Both the position numbers and the translations under genes were made by a program. DNA of 64,000 nucleotides. Source: Pseudomonas viridiflava (GTDB lineage: Bacteria > Pseudomonadota > Gammaproteobacteria > Pseudomonadales > Pseudomonadaceae). Position 1 is the stretch's first letter; every line of letters starts with the position of its first letter. The stretch is from positions 1-64,000 of the forward strand of contig NZ_LKEH01000016.1 of assembly GCF_001642795.1 (NCBI RefSeq). Direction: 5' to 3'. The notes under the pieces are model-generated. The model ran no database searches and was not told the origin of the DNA. It saw nothing but the letters and a program-made list of their open reading frames with translations. Positions 37,835-46,588 of this stretch are shown here, piece by piece.

Positions 37835-39222
37835 TTGTCAGTCACACCGCCAGCCCGCGTGTGGTCATCGTCGGCGCCGGTCCTGCGGGCACCCGTTGCG
37901 CCGAAACATTGTTGGCCGCTGGCATCAAACCGATTCTGATCGATGAAAACCGGCGTGATGGCGGACAGATCTACCGCCGCCAGCCCGAAGGCTTCAAGCG
38001 CGACTACTCGGCGCTGTACGGCACCGAAGCGGCCAAGGCGCGCGACCTGCACGAAAGCTTCGACCGTCTGCGCAGCCAGATCGATTACCGCCCCGACACC
38101 CTGGCCTGGAACCTCACCGCAGGCAAGCTCTGCTGCGTCAGCAAGGGTGTGCACACGGTCGTGGAGTACGACGCGTTGATTCTTTGCGCGGGCGCCACCG
38201 ACCGACTGATGCCGATCAAAGGTTGGCAACTTGCAGGAACGTACAGCTTGGGCGGCTCGCAGATCGCGCTCAAGTCTCAGTCCGTTTCCATCGGCAGCCG
38301 TGTAGTGTTCATGGGCAGCGGTCCGCTGCTGTATCTGGTCGCCAGCCAATACGTCAAAGCCGGTGCCGACGTGGCGGCCGTGCTCGACACCTCACCGTTC
38401 AGCAAACGCATCGGCGCGATGCCCAAATTGCTGGCGCGTCCAGGTTTGTTGTTCAACGGCATGAAGCTGCTGGCTCAGTTGTACAGCGCCGGGGTTCCGG
38501 TGCATCTGGGCATCAAGCCTGAAGAAATTCTGGGTGACGAGAAGGATGGCGTGACCGGCGTGCGCGTGAGGCTCGCCAACGGCAACGCCCTGACAGTCGA
38601 CTGCGATGCGCTGGCGCTGGGTTACCACCTGCGACCTGAAACTCAGTTGGCTGATCTGGCCGGTTGTGGCCTGCGTTTCGACGAAGCGTCCGGGCAATGG
38701 GTGCTGGCCGTGGACGACGACGGCCGCACCTCAGTCGCGGGCGTCTACGCCGCAGGCGATGGCGCGAAAATCCGCGGTGCCGATGCGGCCGAACAGGCAG
38801 GGAGTCTGGCTGCGCTGACCTTGCTGAGTGACCTGGGCAAGCCTGTGGATAACCAGCGTGTGGATAACCTGCGGCAGAATCTTGAGGTCATGGATCGCTT
38901 CCGTGTCGGGCTGATGGAAGCCTTTCCCTGGCCGTCTGCGCAGGCGAAGGCGCTGCCTGATGAAGCCATTATTTGTCGCTGCGAAATGATCAGCGCGGGC
39001 GAACTGCGCGGTGTGGTGCGTGAAAAAGGCGCCTGTGAAGTCAACCGCGCCAAGGCTTTCAGCCGGGTTGGCATGGGTCGCTGCCAGGGGCGTTATTGCT
39101 CGCAGGCCGGAGCCGAAGTGATCGCTGCCGAATCCGGCGTACCGGTCGAACAGGTCGGCCGCCAGCGCGGGCAGGCACCGGTCAAACCATTGTCGATGAT
39201 GACAGACGAGGTGGTGTCATGA
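37813..39222 (+). CDS. HcnB/OoxA-like FAD and NAD(P)-binding dehydrogenase subunit
   Basis: Flavoprotein of 469 residues. Rossmann motif VVIVGAGPAGTRCAETLL near residue 17; second nucleotide-binding site VVFMGSGPLLYLVA near 165; GVYAAGDGAKIRGADAAEQAG for FAD. The C-terminus carries a BFD-like cysteine set (IICRCEMI... GMGRCQGRYC), probably a second [2Fe-2S] cluster. It forms a complex with the small ferredoxin subunit before it and the DAO subunit after it. The start at 37813 follows GGAGG inside the upstream gene. Confidence 0.86.
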   Translation: MATSPRLIVSHTASPRVVIVGAGPAGTRCAETLLAAGIKPILIDENRRDGGQIYRRQPEGFKRDYSALYGTEAAKARDLHESFDRLRSQIDYRPDTLAWNLTAGKLCCVSKGVHTVVEYDALILCAGATDRLMPIKGWQLAGTYSLGGSQIALKSQSVSIGSRVVFMGSGPLLYLVASQYVKAGADVAAVLDTSPFSKRIGAMPKLLARPGLLFNGMKLLAQLYSAGVPVHLGIKPEEILGDEKDGVTGVRVRLANGNALTVDCDALALGYHLRPETQLADLAGCGLRFDEASGQWVLAVDDDGRTSVAGVYAAGDGAKIRGADAAEQAGSLAALTLLSDLGKPVDNQRVDNLRQNLEVMDRFRVGLMEAFPWPSAQAKALPDEAIICRCEMISAGELRGVVREKGACEVNRAKAFSRVGMGRCQGRYCSQAGAEVIAAESGVPVEQVGRQRGQAPVKPLSMMTDEVVS

Positions 39223-40373
39223 AGCAGCCCAAGGTCGATGTACTGATTGTCGGCGGCGGCGTGATGGGCGCGGCGTCTTCGTTCTTTCTGCGTCAGCGCG
39301 GCAAGTCGGTGACGCTGCTGGAGCGCGACGTGGTCGGCCAGTACGCCAGCGGCGTCAACTTCGGCAACGTGCGCCGTCAGGGTCGTCATCTGGATCAACT
39401 GGAGCTGGCCAACCGTTCCTTTGCGCTGTGGAAGCGCCTGCCGCAGCTGATCGGTGAAGACCTGGAATTTCTGCCAAGTGGCCACATGCGCGTCTGCTAC
39501 CGCGAAGACGAAATTCCTGAGCTCGAAGCCTACGCGGCTGCCCCCGAAGCGCGTGAGCTGGACCTGCAAGTACTTCAGGGCAAAGCGCTGCACGAGCGTT
39601 TTCCGTTTCTGGGGCCGGACGTAAAAGGCGGCTCCTACGCGCCACACGACGGCCACGCCAACCCGCGTCTCGCCGCACCTGCCTGGGCGCGTGCTGCGAT
39701 ACGTGCCGGCGCTCGGATCGAAGAGCGCACTGAAGTGCTGCACGTCGAAAAGGTCGGCAAGGAATTTCAGGTCACGACCACCGATGGCCGAATCTTCACC
39801 GCTGATCAATTATTGATCACCGCCGGTGCATGGGGCGAAAAGCTCTCGTCGCAGTTCGGCGAGCCGGTGCCGCTGGAAACCTTTGGCCCGCAAATGTCGG
39901 TCACCGAGCCTGTGCCGTACGCGCTGCCGACGGTGATTGGCGTGTTCACCAAGATCCCCCACGAAGTGGTGTATTTCCGCCAGATCGCGCGCGGCAACAT
40001 CGTCATTGGTGGTGGCGTACGCACCAGGCCTGACATGGTCAACCGTCGCGCGTATTTCGACCCCAACAGCCTCATCAATCACATGCAACAGATGCGTCGC
40101 CTGCTGCCTGGCGTCGGCAACCTGAACATCATCCGCGTGTGGAGCGGCATCGAAAGCTATACGCCGGACTCATTGCCGATCATGGGCCCCAGCGGCAAGG
40201 TCGACGGCCTGTATTACGCGTTCGGCTTCTGCGGCCATGGCTTCCAGCTCGGCCCGGGCGTGGGCGATGTCATGGCCGAACTGATCAGCACCGGCACCAC
40301 CAGCACGCTGATCAGTCCGTTCGATATCCGCCGGTTTGCCGCCTTCTCAGAACTTGCGAGTAAAGCCTCATGA
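39219..40373 (+). CDS. HcnC/OoxB-like DAO-family FAD oxidoreductase subunit
   Basis: FAD-dependent amine dehydrogenase subunit of 384 residues. FAD motif VLIVGGGVMGAASSFFLRQRG near residue 8, LERDVVGQYASGVNFGNVRRQGR, and the C-terminal YYAFGFCGHGFQLGPGVGD. This is the substrate-oxidising chain in heterotrimeric opine oxidase and D-hydroxyproline dehydrogenase, acting on secondary amines. It overlaps its neighbours on both sides by ATGA. A true cyanide synthase is possible by homology but unlikely given the transporter and deacylase context. Confidence 0.85.
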   Translation: MKQPKVDVLIVGGGVMGAASSFFLRQRGKSVTLLERDVVGQYASGVNFGNVRRQGRHLDQLELANRSFALWKRLPQLIGEDLEFLPSGHMRVCYREDEIPELEAYAAAPEARELDLQVLQGKALHERFPFLGPDVKGGSYAPHDGHANPRLAAPAWARAAIRAGARIEERTEVLHVEKVGKEFQVTTTDGRIFTADQLLITAGAWGEKLSSQFGEPVPLETFGPQMSVTEPVPYALPTVIGVFTKIPHEVVYFRQIARGNIVIGGGVRTRPDMVNRRAYFDPNSLINHMQQMRRLLPGVGNLNIIRVWSGIESYTPDSLPIMGPSGKVDGLYYAFGFCGHGFQLGPGVGDVMAELISTGTTSTLISPFDIRRFAAFSELASKAS

Positions 40374-41527
40374 CACCGCGTGCGCTGGATATCTTCAAAC
40401 GCCTGATTGCCTTCGAAACCGTGTCGTCGGAGCCGAACATGGCGCTGATCGACTACGTTCGCGACCTGCTGGCGACCAAGGGCATCGAGTCGCTTATCGT
40501 CAAGGACGAGACCGGCAAGAAAGCCAATTTGTTCGCCAGTACCGGCCCGCGCGAGCAGCCCGGTGTGTTGCTCTCCGGGCACACAGACGTCGTGCCCGCC
40601 GCAGGGCAGGCGTGGACGATGCCGCCGTTTCAGGCCACGCTGCGTGACGGGCGCATCTATGGGCGCGGCACCTGCGACATGAAAGGCTTCATCGCGCTGG
40701 CCATCGACGCCATGCTCGATGCCGCCGACATGACCCTGACGCGACCGCTGCAACTGGCCCTGTCCCACGACGAAGAAATCGGCTGTGTCGGCGTGCGGCG
40801 CCTGCTGGACGTGCTTCATCTGGCACCTGTGCGCCCGTTTCTGTGTGTGGTGGGCGAGCCGACGCTGATGCAGTTCGCGGTCGGTCACAAGGGCAAGAGT
40901 TCGTACCGGACTTACTGCCGGGGTCAGGAAGCGCATTCCTCGCTGGCACCGCGTGCGGTCAACGCCATTCACCTGGCCAGCGACTTCATTGCCGAACTGC
41001 GCAAGAGCCAGAAACAGGTCGAGCAGCAGGGCGTGCGTGACGACGGCTACGACATTCCGTACAGCACCGTCCACATCGGCCGTATCGATGGCGGCAAGGC
41101 GTTGAACATCGTGCCCAACCTCTGCACCCTTGAGTTCGAATACCGCAACCTGCCGGGCGACGATCCTGACCAATTGCTGGAGCAGTTACGTGAGCGTGCC
41201 GAAGTGCTGGTGCGTGAAGCCAGGCAGCTGTCCGGCGTGGCAGCCATCGACATCGAAATCATGAACGAATACCCGGCGCTGGAAACCCACCCCAGCGTTG
41301 AAGCCGTGCGCATGCTGCACGCCTTCGCCGAGCCCGGCACGCAGCACATCAAGGTTTCCTATGGCACCGAAGGCGGCCTGTTCGCCGGTCGCCTCAACGT
41401 GCCAGTGGTGGTCTGCGGGCCGGGCTCCATCGAGCAGGCGCACAAGCCTGACGAGTTCATCGAAGAGAGTCAGATGAATGCAGGCGAGCGTTTTCTGCAA
41501 AGTCTGCTGGGCTCGCTGAAGCAGTAG
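40370..41527 (+). CDS. ArgE-like M20 deacylase of the catabolic operon
   Basis: M20 zinc peptidase of 385 residues, acetylornithine-deacetylase-like. Metal motifs: LLSGHTDVVPAAGQAW, GTCDMKGFIALAIDA, SHDEEIGCVGVRRLL, VVGEPTLMQFAVGHKGK, and a C-terminal GPGSIEQAHKPDEFI His. It is not the biosynthetic argE, which is at 9856; the two proteins differ through most of their length. Its place at the end of the operon suggests hydrolysis of an N-acyl bond in the imported compound or an intermediate. It overlaps the upstream gene by ATGA. Confidence 0.85.
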   Translation: MTPRALDIFKRLIAFETVSSEPNMALIDYVRDLLATKGIESLIVKDETGKKANLFASTGPREQPGVLLSGHTDVVPAAGQAWTMPPFQATLRDGRIYGRGTCDMKGFIALAIDAMLDAADMTLTRPLQLALSHDEEIGCVGVRRLLDVLHLAPVRPFLCVVGEPTLMQFAVGHKGKSSYRTYCRGQEAHSSLAPRAVNAIHLASDFIAELRKSQKQVEQQGVRDDGYDIPYSTVHIGRIDGGKALNIVPNLCTLEFEYRNLPGDDPDQLLEQLRERAEVLVREARQLSGVAAIDIEIMNEYPALETHPSVEAVRMLHAFAEPGTQHIKVSYGTEGGLFAGRLNVPVVVCGPGSIEQAHKPDEFIEESQMNAGERFLQSLLGSLKQ

Positions 41528-41599
41528 AGGCTGCCGTGCGGGCGCGAAATTCAGCAGCGTTTGCCGCCCGCATTCCCTGCTTTCAGCATCCTGGACTGT

Positions 41600-41625
41600 G
41601 ATGGCTGCTTAGACTGGCAGTCATC
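41600..41625. promoter_or_regulatory. imperfect inverted repeat before the aldehyde dehydrogenase gene
   Basis: GATGGCTGCT and GGCAGTCATC are inverted copies (8 of 10 bases) around a 6-base spacer, 23 bases before the ATG. It could be an operator giving this gene its own control. Confidence 0.25.
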
Positions 41626-41647
41626 CCGGAACAGGACTCGACCGACC

Positions 41648-43105
41648 ATGCTCAAGCACCCTTTGAAAGACCCCAGCCTGCTGGTAGAACGCGCCTACGT
41701 CGATGGGCAGTGGATCGTGGCCGACGATGGCGCGACCCTGGACATTACCGACCCGGCCACCGGCGACGTCATCGCACAGGTTCCGGCGCTGCAAGGCGCT
41801 GAAACCCGCCGTGCCATCGAAGCTGCTGACCGCGCATGGCCGGCCTGGCGTGCCCGCCCGGCCGCCGAGCGTGCAGCGTTGCTGGAGCGCTGGCATCAGG
41901 CGATGCTGGAAAACGTCGAAGACCTGGCGCTGATCATGACCCTTGAGCAGGGCAAGCCGCTTAACGAGTCCCGTGGAGAAATCCGCTACGGCGCCAGCTT
42001 CGTCAAATGGTTCGCCGAAGAAGCACGTCGCTCGTATGGTGAAACCATTCCTGCGCCGAGCGCTGATCGCCGTCTGATGACGCTCAAGCAGCCAGTCGGC
42101 GTTTGCGCGGCCATTACACCGTGGAACTTCCCCAACGCAATGATCACCCGCAAGTGCGCCCCAGCCCTCGCGGCAGGCTGCCCGATCATCGTCAAACCCT
42201 CGGACCTCACGGCGCTGTCGGCCTTGGCACTGGCGGTACTGGCCGAGCGTGTCGGCATTCCGGCAGGCGTATTCAACGTCATCACCGGGATGCCAGCCGG
42301 CATCGGTGAAGAACTGACCGGCAACCCGGTGGTGCGCAAGATTTCCTTCACCGGCTCTACCGCTGTGGGCCGTCTGCTGATGCGTCAGAGCGCCGAGCAC
42401 ATCAAGCGTCTGAGTCTTGAGCTGGGCGGCAATGCGCCGTTCATTGTGTTCGACGATGCCGATCTGGAGCAGGCCGTCACCGGCATCATGCTCAGCAAGT
42501 TTCGCAACGCCGGGCAGACCTGCGTGTGCGCCAACCGCATTCTGGTGCAGGACGGCATCTACGACCGTTTCGCCGCGCGCTTGGTCGAAGAAGTCGCCAA
42601 ACTCAAGGTGGGCAACGGTCTGGAAGACGGCGTCACCATCGGCCCGCTGATCAACCCGGCGGCCGTCAGCAAGGTTGCCCGGCACATCGACGATGCCCTG
42701 AGCCAGGGTGCGAAACTGCTGTACGGCGGCATGCCGGACGGCGATAGCCAGTTCGTCCAGCCGACGGTGCTGGGCGATACCCACGCAGGCATGCTGCTGG
42801 CCAACGAAGAAACCTTCGGCCCCGTCGCCCCGCTGATGCGCTTCACCGACGAAGCCCAGGCGCTGGCACTGGCCAATGCCACGCCTTACGGCCTGGGCGC
42901 GTATTACTTCACTCAGGACCTGCGTCGTTCATGGCGCTTCGGCGAGGCGCTGGAGTTCGGCATGGTCGGCCTCAACACCGGCATCATCTCGATGGAAGTC
43001 GCGCCGTTTGGCGGGGTCAAGCAGTCGGGCCTGGGCCGTGAAGGCTCAAGCTACGGATTGGATGAGTATCTGGAAGTGAAGGCGTTTCACGTCGGCGGGC
43101 TTTGA
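41648..43105 (+). CDS. NAD(P)-dependent succinate-semialdehyde dehydrogenase-like enzyme
   Basis: Aldehyde dehydrogenase of 485 residues, GabD-like. Catalytic residues are Glu258 in LELGGN and Cys292 in AGQTCVCANR, with Lys183 (IIVKPSD) and TPWNFP for the cofactor. In polyamine and GABA catabolism such enzymes oxidise succinate semialdehyde or gamma-glutamyl-aminobutyraldehyde. The start at 41648 matches the family; no strong ribosome-binding site is visible. It lies 120 bases after the operon and before a bidirectional terminator. gabD is possible, but no gabT is adjacent. Confidence 0.85.
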   Translation: MLKHPLKDPSLLVERAYVDGQWIVADDGATLDITDPATGDVIAQVPALQGAETRRAIEAADRAWPAWRARPAAERAALLERWHQAMLENVEDLALIMTLEQGKPLNESRGEIRYGASFVKWFAEEARRSYGETIPAPSADRRLMTLKQPVGVCAAITPWNFPNAMITRKCAPALAAGCPIIVKPSDLTALSALALAVLAERVGIPAGVFNVITGMPAGIGEELTGNPVVRKISFTGSTAVGRLLMRQSAEHIKRLSLELGGNAPFIVFDDADLEQAVTGIMLSKFRNAGQTCVCANRILVQDGIYDRFAARLVEEVAKLKVGNGLEDGVTIGPLINPAAVSKVARHIDDALSQGAKLLYGGMPDGDSQFVQPTVLGDTHAGMLLANEETFGPVAPLMRFTDEAQALALANATPYGLGAYYFTQDLRRSWRFGEALEFGMVGLNTGIISMEVAPFGGVKQSGLGREGSSYGLDEYLEVKAFHVGGL

Positions 43106-43136
43106 AGCGCGTCTGAATAAGTAGCCCGGCACAACG

Positions 43137-43176
43137 AAAAACGCCGCAGAGCTCAAAGAGCCTGCGGCGTTTTTTA
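43137..43176. terminator. bidirectional terminator between convergent genes
   Basis: AACGCCGCAG pairs with CTGCGGCGTT, extended by AGCTC/GAGC pairing, with A-runs before and T-runs after. It serves the aldehyde dehydrogenase gene and the convergent glutamine-synthetase-like gene. Confidence 0.9.
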
Positions 43177-43190
43177 TTGCTCAGCCTTAA

Positions 43191-44567
43191 TCAGACTGTA
43201 TGCAGGTACCAGTTGTACTCGAGGTCGGAGATGGAGTGTTCGAACTCTTCCAGCTCGCTCTCTTTACAGGCCACGAAGATATCGATGTATTTCGGGTCGA
43301 TGTACTTGGCCATGACCGCACTGTCGTCCAGCTCGCGCAGGGCATCACGCAGGTTGTTCGGCAGGCTTTGCTCATGCTGCTCGTAGGAGTTGCCTTCCAC
43401 CGGCGCGCCTGGCTCGATCTTGTTGACGAGGCCGTGGTGCACGCCTGCCAGCACGGAAGCCATGAGCAGATACGGGTTGGCATCGGCACCGGCCACGCGG
43501 TGTTCGATACGCACGGCATCGGCGGTGCCGGTCGGAACCCGGATGGCAACCGTACGGTTGTCCAGGCCCCAGGTCGGCGAGTTGGGCACGTAGAACTGGG
43601 CACCGAACCGGCGGTACGAGTTGACGTTCGGGCACAGGAACGCCATCTGCGCCGGCAGGGTCTCGAGCACACCGCCGATCGCATGACGTAATGCGGCGTT
43701 CTGCTCGGGATCCTCGCTGGTGAAGATATTCTTGCCATCGCGATCCAGGATCGAGATGTGGACGTGCAGACCATTACCTGCCTGACCCGGATAGGGCTTG
43801 GCCATGAAGGTCGTGTCCATTTCGTGGTCGTAGGCGATGTTCTTGATCAGACGCTTGAGCAGTACGGCGTAGTCGCACGCCTTGATGGCGTCGGCCACGT
43901 GGTGCAGGTTGACTTCGAACTGGGCCGGGGCGCTTTCCTTGACGATTGCGTCAGCCGGAATGCCTTGCTCTTTCGCACCTTCCAGAATGTCCTGGAGGCA
44001 GTCGACGTATTCGTCGAGGTCGTCGATCAGGTAAACCTGGGTCGAATGAGGGCGTTTGCCGGAGATCGGCGAGCGCGGCGGTTGTGGACGGCCGTTCACG
44101 TTCTCCTGGTCGATCAGGTAGAACTCCAGCTCGAATGCGGCGCAGATGGTCAGGCCCATTTCGTCGAACTTGGCGACGACCTGGCGCAGCACTTCACGCG
44201 GGTCGGCGAAGAACGGGTCGCCTTCGAGTTCGTGCATGGTCATCAGCAATTGCGCGGTAGGGCGCTTTTGCCATGGCTCGTTGCACAGGGTATCGGGGAT
44301 TGGATAGCAGATTCGGTCAGCATCGCCGATGTCCAGGCCCAGGCCGGTGCTTTCCACCGTGGAGCCATTGATATCCAGAGCAAATAAAGAGGCTGGCAGG
44401 TTGATGCCTTTCTCGTAAACCTTATGGAGGCTGGTGCGTTCGATGCGTTTACCACGCACCACACCATTCATATCTGCAATCAGAAGGTCAACGTACAGAA
44501 CCTCAGGATGTTCCTTAAGGAACGCGTTCGCTTCATTAAGCTGAACGGCACGCGGGGGTACCGACAT
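43191..44567 (-). CDS. glutamine-synthetase-family gamma-glutamylpolyamine synthetase (SpuI/PuuA-like)
   Basis: Class I glutamine-synthetase-like enzyme of 458 residues. Visible blocks: FELEFYLIDQENVNG, PAQFEVNLHHVADAIKACDY, TTFMAKPYPGQAGNGLHVHIS, RVAGADANPYLLMASVLAG. This branch joins glutamate to polyamines (PuuA/PauA) rather than to ammonia, the first step of the gamma-glutamyl route. An AAAGGTG site precedes the ATG. It is divergent from a second member at 45161; 593 bases separate them. The substrate (putrescine, cadaverine or other) cannot be read from the sequence. Confidence 0.85.
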   Translation of the reverse strand: MSVPPRAVQLNEANAFLKEHPEVLYVDLLIADMNGVVRGKRIERTSLHKVYEKGINLPASLFALDINGSTVESTGLGLDIGDADRICYPIPDTLCNEPWQKRPTAQLLMTMHELEGDPFFADPREVLRQVVAKFDEMGLTICAAFELEFYLIDQENVNGRPQPPRSPISGKRPHSTQVYLIDDLDEYVDCLQDILEGAKEQGIPADAIVKESAPAQFEVNLHHVADAIKACDYAVLLKRLIKNIAYDHEMDTTFMAKPYPGQAGNGLHVHISILDRDGKNIFTSEDPEQNAALRHAIGGVLETLPAQMAFLCPNVNSYRRFGAQFYVPNSPTWGLDNRTVAIRVPTGTADAVRIEHRVAGADANPYLLMASVLAGVHHGLVNKIEPGAPVEGNSYEQHEQSLPNNLRDALRELDDSAVMAKYIDPKYIDIFVACKESELEEFEHSISDLEYNWYLHTV

Positions 44568-45160
44568 GATGCAACACCTTTGTTGTTAAAAATATCAATC
44601 ATCAATGATTACGGGTCTCAGTCAATCCGAAAGCCATGATGAAGTCAATAGAGCCTTTATGTGCCCTAAAACTGCTCCAAAAAGCCTTTTTTGCTGCTAT
44701 TTGGGGCGTTTTTTTGGGCCTTCGGCTGTCCTGGAATATGCGCCAGAGCGGCCTGTCTTCTATTTTTAACGGATTGTTGTATAAAAAAATGAACAAGGCT
44801 AAGCTCGATCGCAACCCATAAAGCAATAATACCGGGGGTTCAATGCTGCGCCTTCCCTTGACCGGCATGACCAGGTCCAATCCGCAGAACGGTCATCATG
44901 CCTGTGATATCAGTGCTCATGGTGCGCCATCGCTGATGATGAGGGCACCCGGACTGCCATTGGGCGTTACCCGTTTCATTCTCAATGCTGGACACTACCA
45001 CTATAGCGGCCTCGTCAGTGTGACGGCGGCTGTGTGGAATTGTGCCTGCGCAGGTGTCACCTTACGCCTTCTTGGCTCCTTAAACGAGTTGTACACCATG
45101 ACGCCGATGCGTCGAAAAAACGCCTGATCGCGATCAGGACACCAAAACCCTGAGGTATTT
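44568..45160. promoter_or_regulatory. divergent control region with two palindromes
   Basis: 593 bases between the two glutamine-synthetase-like genes. AATCAT-CA-ATGATT (44597-44610) lies 30 bases upstream of the minus-strand gene. CCTGATCGCGATCAGG (45123-45138), a perfect 16-base palindrome, lies 22 bases before the plus-strand ATG. The stretch 44640-44830 is AT-rich. An ORF at 44843-45127 is not convincing as a gene. Confidence 0.55.
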
Positions 45161-46519
45161 ATGAGTACCAACCTCGACCAGCTCACCGATTGGTTGAAAG
45201 AACACAAGATTACCGAAGTCGAATGCATGATGTCCGACCTCACCGGGATCACTCGCGGCAAGATCTCCCCGACCAACAAATTCATCGCTGAAAAAGGCAT
45301 GCGTCTGCCTGAAAGCGTGTTGTTGCAGACGGTGACCGGCGACTACGTAGAAGACGATATCTACTACGAGCTGCTGGACCCGGCCGACATCGACATGATC
45401 TGCCGCCCCGACCAGAACGCGGTGTATCTGGTGCCCTGGGCCATCGAGCCCACTGCGCAGGTGATTCACGACACCTACGACAAGCAGGGCAACCCCATTG
45501 AGCTGTCCCCGCGCAACGTCCTCAAGAAAGTCCTCAAACTTTACGCCGACCAAGGCTGGCAGCCGATCGTGGCGCCGGAGATGGAGTTCTATCTGACCAA
45601 GCGTAGCGACGACCCGGACTATCCGCTGCAGCCTCCGGTCGGCCGCTCGGGACGCCCGGAAACCGGCCGCCAGTCGTTCTCTATCGAGGCGGCCAACGAA
45701 TTCGATCCGCTGTTCGAGGACGTCTACGACTGGTGTGAACTGCAGAATCTGGATCTGGACACGCTGATCCACGAAGACGGCACGGCCCAGATGGAGATCA
45801 ACTTCCGTCACGGTGACGCGCTGTCGCTGGCTGACCAGATTCTGGTGTTCAAGCGCACCATGCGCGAGGCGGCGCTCAAGCATGACGTGGCGGCAACCTT
45901 CATGGCCAAGCCCATGACCGGCGAGCCCGGCAGCGCCATGCACCTGCACCAGAGCATCATCGACATCGAGACCGGCCAGAACATCTTCTCCAACGAAGAC
46001 GGGACGATGAGCGAGCTGTTCCTCAACCACGTCGGCGGTCTGCAGAAATTCATTCCCGAGCTGCTGCCGCTGTTCGCGCCCAACGTGAACTCGTTCCGGC
46101 GCTTTCTACCGGACACTTCCGCGCCGGTGAACGTGGAATGGGGCGAAGAGAACCGCACCGTTGGCTTGCGTGTGCCGGATGCCGGGCCGCAGAACCGCCG
46201 GGTGGAAAACCGCCTGCCGGGCGCCGACGCCAACCCGTACCTGGCCATTGCCGCAAGCCTGCTGTGTGGCTTCATCGGCATGGTTGAAGGCATCAACCCG
46301 AGCGCGCCGGTGGTGGGTCGTGGCTATGAGCGCCGCAACCTGCGCCTGCCGCTGACCATCGAGGATGCGCTGGAGCGGATGGAAAACAGCAAGACCATCG
46401 AAAAGTACTTGGGCAAGAAATTCATCATGGGTTACGTCGCGGTCAAGCGCGCCGAGCATGAGAATTTCAAGCGCGTGATCAGCTCCTGGGAACGCGAGTT
46501 CCTGCTGTTCGCCGTCTGA
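45161..46519 (+). CDS. glutamine-synthetase-family gamma-glutamylpolyamine synthetase (SpuB-like)
   Basis: Second GS-like ligase, 452 residues. Blocks: APEMEFYLTKRSDDPDYPLQ, GTAQMEINFRHGDALSLADQ, TFMAKPMTGEPGSAMHLHQS, NRLPGADANPYLAIAASLL. By position it corresponds to SpuB of P. aeruginosa, just upstream of spuC. It should glutamylate a polyamine such as putrescine or spermidine. A CCTGAGG site precedes the ATG. It is followed by spuC after 69 bases, which contain a GGGCGTCGC / GCGACGTCCC hairpin (46527-46557). Confidence 0.85.
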   Translation: MSTNLDQLTDWLKEHKITEVECMMSDLTGITRGKISPTNKFIAEKGMRLPESVLLQTVTGDYVEDDIYYELLDPADIDMICRPDQNAVYLVPWAIEPTAQVIHDTYDKQGNPIELSPRNVLKKVLKLYADQGWQPIVAPEMEFYLTKRSDDPDYPLQPPVGRSGRPETGRQSFSIEAANEFDPLFEDVYDWCELQNLDLDTLIHEDGTAQMEINFRHGDALSLADQILVFKRTMREAALKHDVAATFMAKPMTGEPGSAMHLHQSIIDIETGQNIFSNEDGTMSELFLNHVGGLQKFIPELLPLFAPNVNSFRRFLPDTSAPVNVEWGEENRTVGLRVPDAGPQNRRVENRLPGADANPYLAIAASLLCGFIGMVEGINPSAPVVGRGYERRNLRLPLTIEDALERMENSKTIEKYLGKKFIMGYVAVKRAEHENFKRVISSWEREFLLFAV

Positions 46520-46588
46520 CCCGGCAGGGCGTCGCTGCAGTTAGACGGCGACGTCCCGCTTACTGGCCTGATTAAAAGGAAGTGCTGC

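Noticed and set aside
37523-40373. Calling the three genes hcnABC (cyanide synthase)
   Set aside because: Sizes fit, but the operon has an importer and a deacylase, which point to opine or amino-acid oxidation; names withheld.
44843-45127. 94-codon ORF in the divergent control region
   Set aside because: No ribosome-binding site or recognisable protein; it covers probable promoter sequence and ends over the palindrome.
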